Shown one piece after another: positions 44,387 through 55,025 of a stretch of 64,000 bases of DNA (its first letter is position 1; each line of letters opens with the position of its first letter). Under the pieces are notes generated by a model. That model saw nothing but the letters and a program-made list of their open reading frames with translations. It searched no databases and had not been told where the DNA came from. This DNA is from Dendrocalamus latiflorus (Eukaryota; Streptophyta; Magnoliopsida; Poales; Poaceae). The DNA is taken from NCBI GenBank assembly GCA_017311315.1, contig CM029636.1, positions 22,127,139 to 22,191,138 on the forward strand, in the 5' to 3' direction. Both the position numbers and the translations under genes were made by a program.

Positions 44387-47300
44387 TGTAACATCCCAAA
44401 AATTTGGATGTTCGAAAATATGGAGTTTTAAAAAAAATTTCTTGCATTTTGCTGGCTCCCAAGTCTTTTCTGAATATGTATTTGAATTCTTCCTTGAGTT
44501 CATGCTATGAAAATTAATAACCCAAGTATTTTCCAGGCGCAAATGGTGACACTGAAAATAATAAAGATAGGAAATGATATTACATATCATTAATTCAAAG
44601 TGTTAAAATATACCAGAGTTTAAATCCAAGTCAATAGAATGAATCTAAAAGGAATATTAGAATATATCCCTGAATAATTACGCCAAAAAGAAAATATGTT
44701 CTCTTAATTCAATTTGCAAACCGAAAATCCAAAAATTAGATACAAAGCTTAAATGGGAATTCAAACTTGAATGTCATGCAAAGAATTAAATCAGTAAAGC
44801 TTAAATCTAAAATGTAAATTAAGAGTTTAAAATCCTAGTCTCCAATTTTCCGAAATCATGCGGCCCCTACCCCTCTTCTCTTACGCGTGGGCCCCGCACC
44901 CCTTCCCTCTCTCCTCCTTTTCCCTCCTGCCGCTGGCCCCCGGCCCCTCTCTTCCCTTCCCTTTCTTTCTTTTCCCTTCCCCTGTTTCCACTCCTTCGCT
45001 CGCGTCAGCCACGCTCGCCCGCGCCTGCCGGTCGCGCGCTGCCACACTCCTGCTCCCGTCCCCTCCCGACTCCCGTGCGCACGTCGCCACCCCAACTGCC
45101 TTCCCTCTCCATGCCCTGCGCACCGCGTCAGCCTCGTCGTCTCCACGTCGCCATCAGACTGCACGCGCACGTCACCGGCCATGCTGCTGCCCCCACCGTA
45201 TCCCGTCGCCGGGTCGTCGGCCACAGCGCCCCACGGCACCCCCCGCCCCTCGCGCTATAAAGCCGCCCTGAGCCCCCTCCTTCCTCTCCCTTTGCCCCCT
45301 TCTCCTCCCTTTGCTCAGCCCGAGCTCGGGCGCCAGTTCCGAACCGCCGGCCGCCGCGCCTCACGCCGCCCCGGCCGCTCCGGCGAGGCTATTGCCGATC
45401 TTACCGTGTCAACACGTGCCCCTATTTCTCCTCTCCCTCCCCTTCCACTCAATTGGAAACCCGTTCACCGGAGCTCCCGCGCCGTCCATCCTCCCCAATC
45501 CCGGCCGCCACCGCCATCCTCACCGCCGCCCCTCCCTCGGTGAACCCCCGACCAATTCTGCACGATGGGAGCTACTACTCGGCGCGCTGAAGCTCTCCCC
45601 ACGGTCGGCCGACGCCCTCCCTCGCCGGAGTGACCCCTCCACGGGAGCCATCTAGCACCGTCGCTCGTGCTCGCCGCCGGCCCGTCACAACCACCCCAAG
45701 CCCAAACCGACCGCCAAGGTATGTTCCCGACTATTCCTACATACTCCCCTACAAAGGAATCGAAGCATTGTGCCTTGTGCCGCCGCATCCCCATCTTCCC
45801 CATCTCCGTCGCCGCCATGAACGCCGCCGGCCGACACCTCGGCCAAATCGGCCAGCGATACTTCTCCCACAAATAGGGGCCGGTAAAAGCACTCCATTTT
45901 GGGGTTTCTCACGCCCGGCCACCACCCCTACCACCGGCGGCAACGCCAGCACCGCGCGCCGCCGGCTCTCCCCTGTTTGCACCCCCTGTCACACGGTTCT
46001 TCAACATGCCTTGCGCTTACCGGTCAGCCCAGGCTGTTGGCCCATTTGGCTAGCACCGCATGGTTAACACACGCGCACACCTGGGGATTCTGGGTTCGAT
46101 TCTAGCCGGCTGCAGCTGTTGCCACGTTTTTGCTTAAATTTTTGTGGCTCACATAAGTTAATAAAAATCAAGGGAAAATTTAGGAATAATCTAGAAAAGC
46201 CAATGAATTTAATTAGGTCATAAAACCAGATTGTTAAGTATTTAAATGTGGGTTGGTTATTATATATGAATGATTAATATTCCTTAAATAATTAACTCAA
46301 AGACTAAATATCAATCAAAGGCCTTAATAAAGGAAAATTTCTTTGGTTAGGTATTCAAATTTAGTAAAGAGCTTAATTGAAAAGAAATTCCAAATAAAGT
46401 TAAAGGGTGGATATTATGAAATCAAGGCTCTAAATTAAGGGCTACCCTTATTTATAATTAAAATCTATGCCCAATATTTACCATGCCCCCATTAAATATA
46501 TCTTCATGGTAGGTTTTACTAATTAGCAAATATTGAAAATATGACCTTGTAAAACAAGCCTTGCCAGATAAGTAGATTTTAATTAAAGCCAATAAAAACT
46601 AAATGTCGGACTTTCTAAGTAAATATATATAAAAAACATCTATATGTATATATATAAATAAGTAGTTAGAGAAGTGCGAATAGCATGTATAAAGCCCACT
46701 AGTGAATATATCAGTACAATATTTGCGTTCACCGTAGACCCTATTAAAAATACATGTATGTAAACACTATCATTAACATACTACCAATCATGAAGTCTTA
46801 AGTGGTAACTTTAGTTAATAATGATAACAAAATATAATCATGTATAGCAGTCTCGATTTATAAAGGGATAAAATATCATCATCAGTAAATTTCAGAGAGC
46901 ACTCCAATTAAAAGGTCATAATAACATACAGATGCTAAAATATAAATAGATCATAATTTAAATTAAATTTAGCCTAGTGATGAATGAAGGTACATACAAT
47001 GTCGCACCACAAAATGCTGTCAACTCGGATTCTAACATTAATTCGGTAAACTAAAAATTATATACATCTCTATATATATAACATATGCCCTGAAGATTAC
47101 GCTCGACAAATACCAAGCTTAGCTAAAACTTGTACACCGAAGCATAGATCTAACCTAGCTCATGAAACTTCCTTGGTAAATGCAAATCAATTAAAAAAAA
47201 GTCATCAAGCAAAAGGTCAAGCCTCGCTTTTTCCCAATTGGCCATGTCTGGCCACCTTTTTTTCCCAAAAGCGGATAATTCCTGTAGATACATCTTCACT

Positions 47301-50299
47301 TTTGATCTCTCGCATTCCTAAAATTTTCCCTCACGGTAAAGCATTCAGACAACTTGTCCTGCTGCTCAAACCCAGCTACCGCTGTGCTTGCAACACACTA
47401 ACCTGAATCATCCTTCTATTCTCAAATCATAAATGCATAATTTAAATTAAATCGGGTATTTAAAGTGATTGGATTTATTGGATTTTTTTTTGAGTTATTT
47501 GCTTTTATTTGAATTCAGTTGCTTAGCACGTAATTAGAAATTGGAGACCGGAAGAGTCAAGGATCATGCGAGGCCGAGATCGAAGTGGAGATAAGGACCC
47601 AAACCTCAAGATCGACAAATGAGAAAGCTTTGAGTGAGCACAAGACCGCGGTAAACCGCGCCAGGCGAGTCAATACTTTGATCATGTTGAACCTACATTT
47701 TCTGCAAATTATTTTGTTTTAAATTATCAAATTGCATGCTGTTATTTATATGCAAATACATGTTTAATTCAAGATTTTAGTTATATGCCCACTAATTAAC
47801 TTGATTATATTACCTCTCCATTGGAATATTGTGAAATGTGAACCTTGTCGCCCTAGTAAAAATTATAATAGTAACCTTTCGAAAATAAGTCCGTAGTTAT
47901 ATGCCATGCTTAGTGTTGCTTAGATAATCATGGGAGTAAGAACGTCCAAGCATCACTTTAATCATGAGAAAATGTGGTTGGGCAGTCATGGTGGGAATGA
48001 CTGGTGTATGTTGGATATGGTTATTTTATACTCCCGAAAATCCCAAATTGCTTATTTATCTGGGCGGATGGTTCGGGGGTATGGTGCAGGTGTGCACGAG
48101 AGTGTGGTTTGTGGTAGAACCGCCCAGATACCCTAAGGACTGAATCTTGTCATGACCTCCTGTGTAAAACAAGTACAACCACAAGTCTGTAAAGTACAAC
48201 TTGGCTTAGTAGATTTACCGGACCCTGAAAGTCATCATCATCAGTGGAGGAGTAAAGTGGTGCAAGCGGCTGTCTGTGTGTCAGGCTTGAATGGGACACC
48301 CGCAGAGGGTGAAGTTCTGCTGTGGCGACTAGCAAGGTGAAGTATCCAGCTGCTAGACGTTCAGAAGGAGAACATCCCGCACAACGTATGGGACCCATCG
48401 CAAGTGGGAACGACCCATAGGGTGAGATGATGGAAGGGGCGAGGTACTTTGAACGGTTACTGTGATGGTTTGCTCAACCGCATGACTAAGGAATCGTGTG
48501 CAGCGAGTGAACTGTCTCTTGTGGGTAAAGTGTGCAAACTCTGCAGAGTCAAAACTATTCGAATAGCCGTGCCCACGGTCAAGGGCGGACATGGGAACTT
48601 AACTAGATATAGTTCTATTTCAAAAACTTTGTGGGTGGAAATGGAAAAAGTGGAGGGCAGCGGAAAGCCCTGATTTGAGTTGTCCTGGGTGTCGTCCCAG
48701 TGGTAAGTTAAGCGGCTATAACGCTGAAAGATGTCAAATGGTGTGATGCCATATGTATGGTAAAATTATGGTGATATTAGGCATATGGTGTGATGCCATA
48801 TGTATGGAAAATCATGTTAATATTCCTTGAACATTATGTTTTGTTCCAAAGCTGCTAGGTCCCAGGAAATTTTATGTATTGTATTTCAAATAGTGGCATT
48901 TCTATTCCTACAAAATAAAATATAGAAAGAATAAGCAGGGTCGTGAGTAAGAGAAATAAATGTTTGTAGTGTACACATAAAGGTATTGGTGGATTCATGT
49001 CGATCATAAATAGGAAATGATAGTGCGGGTTCTGGGGAGAAATAAATTAGTGGACTCTAGCTGAATAGACAGGCTAAATAGATGATCTAATTGAATTTTA
49101 GGGAATTTGGAGGAGTAATACTAGTATTGGATTATAGTTCCTGATTAGTGATTTACTTGGTGGGAGGATACTAGTGGATCGTAGAATTAATCAATGATAT
49201 TCTTGGTGGATATATAATGATGGATCGTAGAGTTGATCAATGATATTCTTGGTGGATATATAATGATGAATCGTAGAGTTGATCAATGATATTCTTGGTG
49301 GATATATATAATATTGAATCGTAGGCTTGATCAATGGTATTCTTGGTGGATTTGAATCAATAATAAAAAGGATTGTATTGTTAGAAAATCTTGGTGAGAA
49401 TGTTCGGTGGATTAATTAGGTGATGTCACTCGCTGTTTGGAGATTAGACAGCAATCAATTTGGAAAGAGTATATTTGGTGGAATATCTAAATAATGTCAC
49501 ATGCTGTTTGGAGTTTTAGACAGCAATCAATATAAAATGTGTGTAGTCGATGATGTCACTCGTTGTTTGGAGTTTTAGACAACAACCATTACAGAAAGAA
49601 TATGATCGGTGGATTGAATATAGGATGACACATGTTGTTTGGAGTTTAGACAGCACTCAATAAAGAAAGTGTAATTTCGGTGGATTAAGTCAATTATGGT
49701 AATCGCTGTTGGGAGTCTTAGACAGCAGCTAATAATGAGAGTGAATCTTTGGTGGATTAAGTCAATGATGTCAATCGCGGTGAGGAGTTTTTAGGTTGCA
49801 AAAACAACAATATGATTAATAACAGAAATGTTACTAAAAGCGATTTATGGCAAATAAAATAACCCGAGCCTCTCCTTTGATAAGCCATGCATACTATCTA
49901 TTTGCATTCTGTGTATTGGCTCGCAGAGCACGGGGTCGGAGTGCTCACGCTCGCTTTTGCGACAAAATACAGAATCAGGAATCAAATCAGCTCGCCTCAG
50001 CAACAAGATTGGACAAGCTGGCAGAGAAGATAAAGATGCCAAGGGCTAGGTCGCGATCCTCCAGTTGGCTGCCTGTGGGCATGTCCTGAAGGTCCCACCT
50101 GTGTGCTCGTTCTTCCGCTGCTGCAATTTATTGATTTCGGCCTAATCGGCCCATGAGTAAGTCTATTACTATATTTACGCTTCCGCATGATATGTACTTT
50201 GATATTCAGAACTGTAATCTGTGAGCACTATCTACTGATCCAGGGAATAGTGCGGTGGAATCACAGAGGAATCCGGATATTAATATCTGGGCCCCTACA
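44387..50299 (+). repeat. 3' LTR of the inner gypsy element, about 5.9 kb
   Basis: It starts TGTAACATCCC after a polypurine tract and ends CCCCTACA. It contains a GC-rich island (44857-46080) with CGCTATAAAGCCGCC at 45249-45263 as a candidate LTR promoter, an AT-rich middle, and minisatellites near its end. The reading frames in the GC-rich island (both strands, proline- and arginine-rich) look like composition artefacts. Confidence 0.65.
49140..49765 (+). repeat. Minisatellites in the long LTR
   Basis: First, about four units of 48-50 bp with GATCAATGATATTCTTGGTGG and a GGATCGTAG string (49185-49345). Then about five units of 60-70 bp with GATGTCAC, CTGTTTGGAG and TAGACAGCA (49420-49735). 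They are not present in the truncated 5' LTR, which starts after them. Confidence 0.8.
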
Positions 50300-50303
50300 G
50301 CAC

Positions 50304-51540
50304 ATAATTTATAGCTATTTTTTTATGAGTTGCTTCTTCTAGAGCGATTGCTTCTGCTGGAACTTCACCTTGCGCATCGCTTCTTTCAATTGCGGTGGCA
50401 AGTCCCTTTAGTTTTTCGGCTCCGATGTGTGCGCACACATCCATGCCGATGGAGATATTCAGATCCGGTATGCCCTTTTCTGAAGGTGTCATACTTGTGC
50501 TAGGTCTCAACTGGCTCCCCTTCTCATTCTGGGTGACTTCAATGATCTGCTGTGATAAGTCCTTCTTATCCTTTTTCGCCAAGCGCCCCCGGTTACTAAG
50601 GATTCAAGGACCGGAGTTCTCGTCCTCATTTTTATTTTTCTGAGGCCTCTGGACGAGATTAGGGATACCTTCAATTTTCTTTGGTATTTCAACCCTCTCC
50701 GGTGCATTACGTGCAGGCACATGCAACTTAATCACGCTCTTCAAATCACTAAAGTGATCGGGCAGTTGGTTTGCTAATGCTTGCAAATCGATGATCTTCT
50801 GGACCTCTTTTTCAGTTTCACTAGTGCGCAAACCCACATATGATCACTTCGAAGAAGCGTCAATGAGCACCATGAAATACTTAAACGGCCCTGAGACGGG
50901 CTGAATGGGACCGCAAATGTCTCCCTGGATACATTCCAGGAATGCAGGGACTTCATCCTTCACTTTCAGAGTGGAGGGTCTAGTAATCAGTTTTCCGGTG
51001 GCACATGCAGGGCACACAAAATCTTCATGATTCAGAAAATTCTTCACATTAATATTATGCCTATGCGAGTTATTTATTATGTTTCTCATCATCCTAAGAC
51101 TTGGGTGGCCTAATCTGTCATGCTAGAGACAGGAGAGTTCAGAACTTCTAAACACTGTCTTCAGAACAGTGTACGCTGCAGGCGCTTTAATGTTGGTATA
51201 ATATAGCCCAGTTTCAAGTGAAAGAATTTTTCTAATGCACTTTTCATTCTCTTTGCGCTTCGTAATGAACAGGTCTTCCTTACCGTACTCTTTTCAGTCT
51301 CAACGTGGAAACTGTTGGCGCGAATATCCTTAAAATTTAGGAGAGTTCTAGTCGATTCTGGGTACAATAAGGCCTCCTCAATGACCAAAGTTGTGCCCAT
51401 TGTGGCTCTTCCTGAACCAATTATACATGCATCGCTTCCGGCGATTGTCGTAAGGCTGCAAGTGCTCTTACGGATCGACTGAAAATACTTAGTCTCTCTT
51501 AAGATGGTATTCGTTGTGCCGCTGCTAGCTAAGCACACTT
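50304..51540 (-). pseudogene. Copia protease and integrase region, with integrase core deleted
   Basis: From right to left on the minus strand: a protease-like stretch (CLASSGTTNTILRETKYF, then SGRATMGTTLV), a pre-integrase zinc part (HEDFVCPACATGKL) leading into GDICGPIQPVSGPFKYFMVLID at about 50890. It then jumps directly to ETEKEVQKIIDLQALANQLPD, which belongs after the integrase. The catalytic core between them, roughly 200 residues in this family, is gone. The end (IGAEKLKGLATAIER) meets the long LTR at 50299. Confidence 0.88.
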
Positions 51541-52139
51541 CCTTTATAGGGCGCTACACGTGTTCTAATATAGGGTATTTATTAACATGTATGAGAAGGC
51601 AATCAACACATAAATAAAATAGTCCAATATCAGAACATATCATGCCATCATAAACTGAATAAATGAATGAATTCTTCAAATATCATCCAACCATTATGAG
51701 AAAATAACAATTCTTAAGTACCATCCATGCAAATTCTAACATATTCTTCCACATAAAATAAATGACAATTAAAGTCTAAATGCATTCTGTGCACTAGACT
51801 TCTTCTGTTATTCTCTCGGGGGTGACATTCTCTTCAAGAGAAATCATGGCGGTTGCTGTTTCTAGGTCGAGAGGGGGTGCTGCTGCCGGGATAGGTCCAA
51901 CCTCCATCAACTCAGGCAGCTACTCAATATGCTTCCCCTCAACTACTGCAAAGTGGGCTTCAGGCTGCCCTTTGCCATCCCGCTTTAGCTTGATAGCCTT
52001 ATTCTCATGTAGAGCATCTGATTTGTCTTTCTGGGTTGCGGCCTTACCCTTCCTTACCCTTCTCTTAATCAAGGGTTTTCGCACCTTATAGCTCCCAGCG
52101 TTGGCTTCATGGCCAGTGGAGCTCCCAGATGGCTGAGTG

Positions 52140-52680
52140 ACTTAGTTCTTGCGGAGAACTTCGTCCTAAGCTTCCGCAACTTGCATCATATTAATCAATT
52201 TGGCATATTCCTCATAGTCGTCTTGACGATAATTGTGTGCGGATTGTACTGCATTAGGGTGGAAGGTGGATAGGGTTCTTTCGATCTTCTCCTTGTCTGT
52301 GATCTACTTGCCACAGAGTTGAAGATTAGTACAAATTCTGTGCAAGGCAGAATTGTACTCCCCAACCGTCTTAAATTCGGCAATCCTCAGTCTGATCCAC
52401 TCTTGTTCTGCTTGAGGAAGAATGGTGTACTTTAGCCTCTCAAACCGCTTCTGGAGTGCAGTCCAGAGTGCTAGCGCGCTCTTCTCTGCCATGTACTCAT
52501 TCTTGATAGTGAGACAGAGGTTGGACGTTATGCGGTCCGCCAATCCCAATAGCTGCGTGGAGCTTCTTGGCTCCAAGTACAATCTCGACATCGGATGCCC
52601 ATGTCAGATAGATTTGGCCATGCTGGGCTAGCTCCTTGAACTCTTGGTTCGTGATGCCAGTCATCTATATGTGTATATAA
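52140..52680 (-). pseudogene. Copia gag region
   Basis: Minus-strand pieces read from about 52668: MTG, then QYN-poor copies of the gag start, then SRLYLEPRSSTQLLGLADRI, EYMAEKSALALWTALQKRF and EYNSALHRICTNLQLCG. This is a UBN2/DUF4219-type gag of plant copia elements. Frame changes near 52590 and a stop near 52304 break it. Confidence 0.85.
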
Positions 52681-53199
52681 GTTTACTGCTGGTAAACATG
52701 CACGGAATAATTTACTGTGGGTAAATAAAGGGTACAAAAGGTTCTCGTAATGTTCCAGAATTTTCTATGTATTTTCTATAATTTTACTGCTAATTTCAGT
52801 GATTAAAAGCAATTTTCAGTAATTACAATTAACCAAAAATAGTAAATAAATACATAAAATACAGAGAATAATAAAGACATAAATAAATAAGCTTCAAATG
52901 CTAAAATCAATTCAAAATTTGGATTCCCGATGCCCTTTTATGCTAAAATATGAAATTTCAGCAAATTATGCAATTCCAGAGGGTTTATACGTAAATTTTC
53001 AGTTCAGAGAAAATTTTACGTAATTTTCTGATTTACCGAGGGGTTTTCTGCAAAATTCTGGGCCCCCTCGTAAATTTCAGAGCTTATACGTAATTTTCAG
53101 AACTACGAGGCCTTTTCTGCAAAATTCAGGACTTAAATGTGATTTTTAGGGCCTTTCGATTAATTCACAAAACATAGGGGTGTTTTCCGCATTTTTACC

Positions 53200-54150
53200 C
53201 GTCCCTTCCTCCGGTCGGGCCGATTTCGGCCCATTCCTTTCTTCTTCCGGCCACTAGGCCCATTCGGCCCAGGAGGATACCCGGCCGCCTTATCTCTTTG
53301 GAGATTAGGGTTTCCCTACCACTCCCTTAGTGGCGGCGGCGGCGCGCAGTTCAGGCCCAGGTGAGGGGCGAGCGGCACGGGCGGCCGGAGCTGGACGCGT
53401 GGGGTGGCGCGGCAAGGCCGGCGAGTCGGCGGGAGCCGGGCACGGGCACGACTGCTGGCCGGCGAGCCGAGGTGGGAGACCGGTGGCGGACTGGGAGGCG
53501 GCGCTCGGCGCGTGCGGGCGCAGAGTGGCACGGTGGAGGCCGTCTGCGGGCCAGTGACACGGGAGCGGGGCGCGGGAGCGGAGCAGGCGCAGACGCGTGC
53601 GTGGGCGCGCAGCGGCCGAGGCGGGGTGTCTCGTCTTCAGGTGGCGCGGCGCTCCGGGTGTCACGGCGGAAGGCGCCGGGGGCGCGACGCTTCCGGCGGC
53701 GGTCTGCACGCGTGCAGGCGGCAAGCCCGGGGCGGCGGCGCGCTTCAGGAAAGGTGAGGCCGGTGGTCGGCCCGGGTGATCGAGGCGACGCCGGTGGCGG
53801 CACACGGTCGGGTCCCCAAGCGGCGACGGCTGTATGCGGGAGGCAAGGTGGCAAGGCGGCGAGGCCGGCGGCTGCGGGCCGTGGTCGAGGACCCGGGCGG
53901 CAGCACACACCGGGCGGGGCCGGTGGCCGATCCTTTGGTCGGCGCGGGCCGGGCGAACAGCCGGTGAGGCCTGATGGCGACGGGGCGGCGCTTCGAGCGT
54001 CGGCCGACTTCGGGAGGCGCGCATGCGGGCGCAGGCGTCAGCCAGTGGCAGGCTGAGCAGCCGTCTGTGCAGCGGCGGTGCTTGTCGGCGGCCGGCAGCG
54101 CGCGTACGGGCGCGGCTATGCCTGATGCCGTGCAGAGCAAAACAGAAGAC
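53200..54150 (-). other. GC-rich untranslated leader of copia element A
   Basis: Between gag and the 5' LTR lies an unusually long leader (about 1.9 kb) with a 900-bp GC-rich island. Frames up to 239 codons exist on both strands, all arginine-, alanine- and proline-rich, with no recognisable domain. It could be a captured host fragment or only biased sequence. 54230-54420 contains a roughly 120-bp direct repeat (CAATCTACCGATCG). Confidence 0.5.
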
Positions 54151-54219
54151 GCAATACCAATTTTCTTTGTTCAGTGATTATGCAGAATCAAACAAAACCA
54201 TGCAAAAAATTTTCGTTTC

Positions 54220-54425
54220 CAATCTAAGATGCAATCAACATCTACCCCGTTTCGCAATCTACCGATCGACATTGTGCCAGCGATTTCAGATCTGCTCGCG
54301 GTAGATTTGGGGCGGATTTGCATCGTTTTTCTAATCTACAGTGCAATCAACATCTACCCCGTTTCACAATCTACCGATCGGCATTGTGCCGGCGACTTCA
54401 AGTCTGCTCGCGGTAGATTAGGGCG
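54220..54425 (+). repeat. Direct repeat of about 115 bp in the copia leader
   Basis: GCAATCAACATCTACCCCGT, TCACAATCTACCGATCG-like and CTGCTCGCGGTAGATT segments occur twice, at about 54230-54310 and 54341-54425. Confidence 0.85.
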
Positions 54426-54550
54426 GATTTGCACCGTAAAGATTCTATCTAGAACGCAAAAAGAAAATACAAATTCAAAAGCGATCTAGAAAATTCAATA
54501 TGTGCTTCGATGATTACCTCGTTCATCGGAGCGAAGTCGTGCTGATAACG

Positions 54551-54794
54551 TGTTGAGGAACCGTCGCTGGCGACCAGTCCGATCGATTCCTCTGCTTAGA
54601 CCAAGAACGAATCAATCACAGAATCACAGAATAATAGATTGAACACAGAGAGGTAGAGAGAACTCCTGGTCTTTCTTTATTGCTTTCAATTGCATCAGGT
54701 GTACATAAAGAGGGGTATAGGTCTCTATTTATAGCCTACGGTGGGGTGCCCATATTAGACTAGGACTCTTAGTCCTGGACCCAGTTTCTCAACA
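54551..54794 (-). repeat. 5' LTR of copia element A
   Basis: TGTTGAG..CTCAACA, 244 bp. It is slightly longer than the partner at 40963-41200, partly through a repeated CACAGAAT. Confidence 0.95.
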
Positions 54795-54809
54795 GGAACC
54801 ACCCCTAAG

Positions 54810-54969
54810 TGTTAGACTATATTTGGTAGTTCCTATTTTCCCGGCTACCCCGCCTTATCTCCCCGATTCTGTTTCTATAAGTCGGTTGAGAGATTATGGT
54901 AGGAGGTGGCCTATATATGTACTTCTCCGTGATCAATACAATCGTTGCGTTGAGTTATCCCATCTCACA
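54810..54969 (+). repeat. 5' LTR of copia element B
   Basis: 160 bp. It contains a 37-bp segment (about 54882-54918, GGTTGAGAGATTATGG) that is missing from the 3' LTR. Confidence 0.85.
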
Positions 54970-55025
54970 TGGTATCAGACTTTTTTTCGATCTCCCGCTT
55001 CCGCACCTGAGTCTTCGGTGGGCAA

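Larger units (their letters stand above)
42786..50299 (+). mobile_element. Internally deleted gypsy element with a very long LTR
   Basis: 42786-43314 matches 49771-50299 almost perfectly, ending GGGCCCCTACA. It is followed by GCGA and the primer binding site TGGTATCAGAGC (43319-43330), so 42786-43314 is the end of a 5' LTR. A polypurine tract (TTAAGGGGGG, 44371-44380) is followed by TGTAACATCCC at 44387, a gypsy LTR start. The 3' LTR therefore runs 44387-50299 (5913 bp), and the 5' LTR has lost its first 5.4 kb. The interior (about 1.07 kb) has no intact gene. The missing left end explains the lack of a target duplication and the lost copia sequence beside it. Confidence 0.75.
40963..54794 (-). 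mobile_element. Ty1/copia retrotransposon with nested gypsy insertion, GGAAC target duplication
   Basis: The LTRs at 40963-41200 and 54551-54794 both begin TGTTGAGGAACCGTCGCTGG and end CCCAGTTTCTCAACA. GGAAC flanks both sides (40958-40962 and 54795-54799). The minus orientation follows from the polypurine tract (CAAGGGGGAG on the minus strand, next to 41200), a primer-binding-like CGTTATCAGCACG at 54550-54538, and coding order gag, protease, integrase, RT, RNase H from right to left. Without the inner element its internal length is normal or short. Many lesions make it non-autonomous. Confidence 0.95.

Noticed and set aside
44856..46105. Long proline-rich frames on both strands
   Set aside because: They lie in the GC-rich part of the long gypsy LTR and have no recognisable domain.
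53305..54177. Frames up to 239 codons in the copia leader
   Set aside because: Several overlap on both strands with the same biased composition; treated as a leader feature, not a gene.
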